NCBI GenBank assembly: GCA_017880715.1
Contig: JADGRT010000120.1
Coordinates: 1 to 7,866, forward strand
Length of the DNA stretch: 7,866 nt
Reading direction: 5' to 3'
Source of the DNA: Verrucomicrobiia bacterium
GTDB lineage: Bacteria > Verrucomicrobiota > Verrucomicrobiia > Limisphaerales > UBA1319
Positions within the stretch are counted from its first letter, which is position 1. The number at the start of each line of letters is the position of its first letter. The notes below the pieces were generated by a model. That model was not told the origin of the DNA and searched no databases. It saw only the letters and a program-made list of their open reading frames with translations. Made by a program: the position numbers and the translations under genes. Positions 6,226 to 7,866 of the stretch are shown here, one piece after another.

Positions 6226-7137
6226 ATGAGACATCTGCCTACCCCGAAAACCCAGAGATTCTTTTGGGACAAAATCGGCCTGCCCTCGGTGGATGAAGCA
6301 CTACGTCTCTTAGTGAAGCCATCGGTCGCCCGCCGCTTGATTTTGATCGGCTGCGGTCTCTGGTCGTGGCTGTCGTCCCCTGCCCTGGCCGTCGACACGC
6401 CACCGGCAAAGGCCCCCTTCCGGTTCCGCGCGATGACGTACAATATCCATCATGGCGAGGGCACGGACGGCAAGGTTGACCTCCAGCGCATTGCGGATCT
6501 CATCCGGCAGGAGCAAGCGGATCTAGTCGCCTTGCAGGAAGTGGACAAAGGCGTGCGACGCACGCAGCAGCGGGATTTTCCATCCGAGCTGGCGGCGCTT
6601 ACCGGAATGACCTGCGTCTTCAGCAACAATTTTCCTTACCAGGGCGGCGAGTATGGCAACGCCGTGCTAAGCCGTTTCCCCGTCCTGAGTTGGACCAACA
6701 CCTATTACCGGATGCTCCGCACCAACGAACAACGCGGTGTGTTGCAGGTCACGGCGCGCGTGGCCGATCAACCGCTGGTATTCATGGCCACGCATGTGGA
6801 CTACCGTCCCGACGATGTCGAACGCCGGCAGAATGCCGAGCAATTGGCCGAAATCCTCGATCGATACCCAGGCTTGACGGTGATCGTAGGCGGCGATTTC
6901 AATGACGTTCCCAACGGCCGCCTGCATCGAAAAATGAAGGAACGCTGGCAGGATGTCTGGGAGAGTATTGGAACGGGTGAAGGCTTCACGATCCCAAGCC
7001 GGCGGCCGACGAAACGCATCGATTATCTCTGGATAAACCCGAGGTCACCGTGGGTTCCCCGGCGCGCCTGGGTGCCGACCTCCAACGCCTCGGATCACCT
7101 GCCAGTGGTGGTGGAATTCGAACTCCTGATCCCGTGA
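6226..7137 (+). CDS. Exported endonuclease/exonuclease/phosphatase family protein
   Basis: 303 residues from the ATG at 6226. All motifs of the DNase I-like metal-dependent hydrolase fold are present (residues from this ATG): TYNIHHGEG (71-79), LQEVD (103-107), ATHVDYRPDD (188-197), GGDFND (222-227), RIDYLW (264-269) and SDHLPV (289-294). The catalytic Glu, Asp, Asn and His are intact. A hydrophobic stretch LILIGCGLWSWL ending SSPALA|VD is a Sec signal peptide, so the enzyme is exported. Measured from 6226, that peptide has an unusually long n-region of about 38 residues. A GTG at 6313 would give a textbook signal peptide (VKPSVARRLILIG...), while a TTG at 6205 would lengthen it further. The substrate could be a phosphodiester in nucleic acid, lipid head group or sugar phosphate. 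It lies 45 bases after GH88 and could belong to the same transcript. Confidence 0.9.
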   Translation: MRHLPTPKTQRFFWDKIGLPSVDEALRLLVKPSVARRLILIGCGLWSWLSSPALAVDTPPAKAPFRFRAMTYNIHHGEGTDGKVDLQRIADLIRQEQADLVALQEVDKGVRRTQQRDFPSELAALTGMTCVFSNNFPYQGGEYGNAVLSRFPVLSWTNTYYRMLRTNEQRGVLQVTARVADQPLVFMATHVDYRPDDVERRQNAEQLAEILDRYPGLTVIVGGDFNDVPNGRLHRKMKERWQDVWESIGTGEGFTIPSRRPTKRIDYLWINPRSPWVPRRAWVPTSNASDHLPVVVEFELLIP

Positions 7138-7150
7138 AAAAAAGGGAGCC

Positions 7151-7170
7151 GCCCGGTGGGGGCACCGGGC
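7151..7170. terminator. GC-rich hairpin after the phosphatase-fold gene (possible terminator)
   Basis: GCCCGGTG (7151-7158) and CACCGGGC (7163-7170) pair perfectly around a GGGG loop, starting 14 bases after the stop at 7137. On the plus strand the stem is followed by CAACAAAAAC, so it lacks the U-run of a classical terminator. On the minus strand a seven-T run (7137-7143) follows after seven bases. It may end the plus-strand transcript or simply be one of the region's palindromic repeats. Confidence 0.4.
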
Positions 7171-7191
7171 CAACAAAAACCGGAACTCTTG

Positions 7192-7214
7192 TAGGCCGGG
7201 TTCCCTAACCCGGC
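7192..7214. repeat. GTAGGCCGGGTT palindromic repeat
   Basis: GCCGGGTT (7195-7202) and AACCCGGC (7207-7214) pair perfectly over 8 bp around CCCT, preceded by GTAG. The GTAG leader is shared with the element at 3611-3761, which also opens with GTAG, suggesting related families (inference). Confidence 0.65.
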
Positions 7215-7344
7215 GAATCGGGCTCATCGATTTTCCACACTCCTTCGATTTAGCGCGGGATCAGAATTCCTGAAGCTGCAACCGGGGCCGGCCGCGGCAA
7301 TGGCCGCCAGCGAACGCAAAGAACACGATCCGGTGTTGGGAAAA

Positions 7345-7429
7345 GACAGGATGAACAGGATTTACAGGATGAATGGCGACGATGCGCGTTGAACCTCTTT
7401 CCCATCCGGTGAATCCTGTTTATCCTGTC
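7345..7429. repeat. Inverted pair of CAGGAT-type repeats
   Basis: Bases 7345-7362 and 7412-7429 form an 18-bp inverted repeat with a single mismatch, separated by 49 bases. The left arm contains ACAGGAT twice in direct orientation (GACAGGAT...AACAGGAT) and is followed by a third copy (TACAGGAT). The motif is thus an 8-to-9-base unit repeated directly within a larger inverted pair. I recall similar elements in Verrucomicrobiota and Planctomycetota genomes. Confidence 0.8.
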
Positions 7430-7447
7430 CGCCCAATTCTCTGCTCC

Positions 7448-7672
7448 GAGGGCTGCAAGCCCGTCATGTGATAGCCTGGGGTGGAGCCCCAGGAAAACGT
7501 TCCCCCAAACGAATTCCTCAGCCCTGAAAGGGCGGGACACGAGGCGTGAATGAGGTTGTGGTTTTGTTCAGCCTTACAGGCCTTGGGGGGATTCTGTGGG
7601 ACGGATTACCTGGGCCTTCGTTCGCTGCGCGAACTCCAACCCAGGCTGTAACATGGCAGGCCTTCGGCCCTG
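7448..7672. repeat. Cluster of short hairpins with three-base loops
   Basis: In order: GGGCT-GCA-AGCCC (7450-7462), CCTGGGG/CCCCAGG with a five-base loop (7475-7493), GCCCT-GAA-AGGGC (7521-7533), GTTCGC-TGC-GCGAAC (7620-7634) and GGCC-TTC-GGCC (7659-7669). The GTTCGC hairpin lies within an outer pair CCTGGG (7609-7614) and CCCAGG (7640-7645). The loops GCA and TGC, and GAA and TTC, are reverse complements of each other, so the cluster reads like an inverted pair of two-hairpin modules. No coding potential is seen. Confidence 0.7.
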
Positions 7673-7705
7673 TAACAGGCGAGGTCATAAATGATCTCAC
7701 GTTGA

Positions 7706-7866
7706 GCAGTTTGCGTCACGATAGGCAACAGCGTCACCAATATCGGGATCAGCACGTTCGCTTTGTGCACCATGCTGACCAACGTCACCCTAGGCACCAG
7801 CGTCACCCAAATTCGGGAAATAGCGTTCGCCGAATGCACCAGCCTTACCAGCGTCACCATCCCCAA
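7706..7866 (+). pseudogene. BspA-like leucine-rich repeat (LRR_5) fragment, 5' end missing, runs off the window
   Basis: Read in the frame of GTC at 7733, the plus strand gives SVTNIGISTFALCTMLTNVTLGT and then SVTQIREIAFAECTSLTSVTIP. This is the 23-residue BspA/TpLRR (LRR_5) pattern, with the spaced I..xxF..C..L..V.I/LP positions kept. BspA-type proteins are usually secreted or surface-attached and have many such repeats. Here the frame opens directly after a TGA (7703-7705) with no start codon, ribosome site or signal peptide. The first in-frame ATG (7772) falls in mid-repeat. Just upstream, AGCAGTTTG (7705-7713, another frame) looks like the CSSL part of a preceding repeat joined to GTCACGATA with about five bases missing, consistent with a frameshifting deletion (inference). 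The second unit has lost the usual Gly (IREIAF for IGxYAF), as in decay. It could instead be a functional gene with its start outside what I recognise. Confidence 0.55.
7714..7866. repeat. 69-bp tandem repeat underlying the LRR fragment
   Basis: CGTCAC recurs at 7714, 7783 and 7852, exactly 69 bases apart. A second phase, CGTCACC followed by AATATCGGG or CAAATTCGGG, recurs at 7732 and 7801, again 69 apart. Two full diverged units and the start of a third are present. The period is 23 codons, so it preserves the reading frame. It continues beyond the window. Confidence 0.85.

Larger units (their letters stand above)
7138..7705. other. 568-base repeat-rich intergenic mosaic, no gene
   Basis: This stretch is packed with palindromes of several families, listed separately. 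No open frame on either strand has a plausible ribosome site, codon pattern or recognisable domain. Frames that stay open do so through the hairpins. I see no tRNA or CRISPR array. Confidence 0.7.

Noticed and set aside
7250..7700. Minus-strand open frames of 96 and 60 residues in the repeat mosaic
   Set aside because: They span CAGGAT repeats and hairpins and show no ribosome site, hydrophobic segment or motif.
7606..7866. Minus-strand open frame with a 23-residue repeated pattern (VTLV..LVHSAN)
   Set aside because: It is the antisense of the BspA-like LRR units. The repeated hydrophobic look comes from the 69-bp tandem repeat, and only the plus strand gives a known protein repeat.
7714..7866. 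Tandem 69-bp units as a CRISPR or plasmid iteron array
   Set aside because: The units are contiguous, diverged and frame-preserving and translate to LRR_5, so they are coding repeats.

Overview
The window is typical of a free-living bacterium, most probably a member of Verrucomicrobiota (Pedosphaera/Limisphaerales-like). No marker gene proves this. The inference rests on the style of the intergenic palindromic repeats, on a fragment of BspA-type leucine-rich repeats, and on a small lipoprotein with an 'NLSSRPWN' tail that I associate with this group from memory.

Layout. Bases 1-341 hold a palindromic repeat element (1-160), a quiet stretch and a strong bidirectional hairpin terminator (295-323). 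Two minus-strand genes end at that terminator: a membrane-anchored coiled-coil protein with an MreC/FlgT-like C-terminal domain (526-1275), and a small lipoprotein directly downstream (342-524). Diverging from them on the plus strand are a DUF47 (PhoU-like) protein (1411-2040) and a PiT-family phosphate permease (2056-3126), the classic low-affinity phosphate uptake pair. A DUF167/YggU protein (3182-3520) follows.

A 428-base gap (3521-3948) carries a nested palindromic element and a 7-bp tandem repeat. A second plus-strand group comes next. An SDR oxidoreductase (3949-4746) and a GH88-family unsaturated-uronyl hydrolase (4750-6180) are separated by 3 bases and are very probably co-translated. 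An exported endonuclease/exonuclease/phosphatase-fold enzyme (6226-7137) follows 45 bases later. The SDR/GH88 pair suggests intracellular processing of unsaturated uronyl oligosaccharides left by polysaccharide lyases.

From 7138 to about 7700 there is no credible gene. This stretch is a dense mosaic of hairpin repeats of several families. At the right edge, 7706-7866 encodes on the plus strand a 23-residue (69-bp) BspA/LRR_5-type repeat. It opens straight after a stop codon with no start, so it looks like a broken or truncated gene that continues beyond the window.

I see no novel defence or mobile system with protein components here. The most unusual structure is the recurrence, in three separate intergenic regions, of short hairpins with exactly three-base loops. 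Most of them come in pairs whose loops are complementary to each other.
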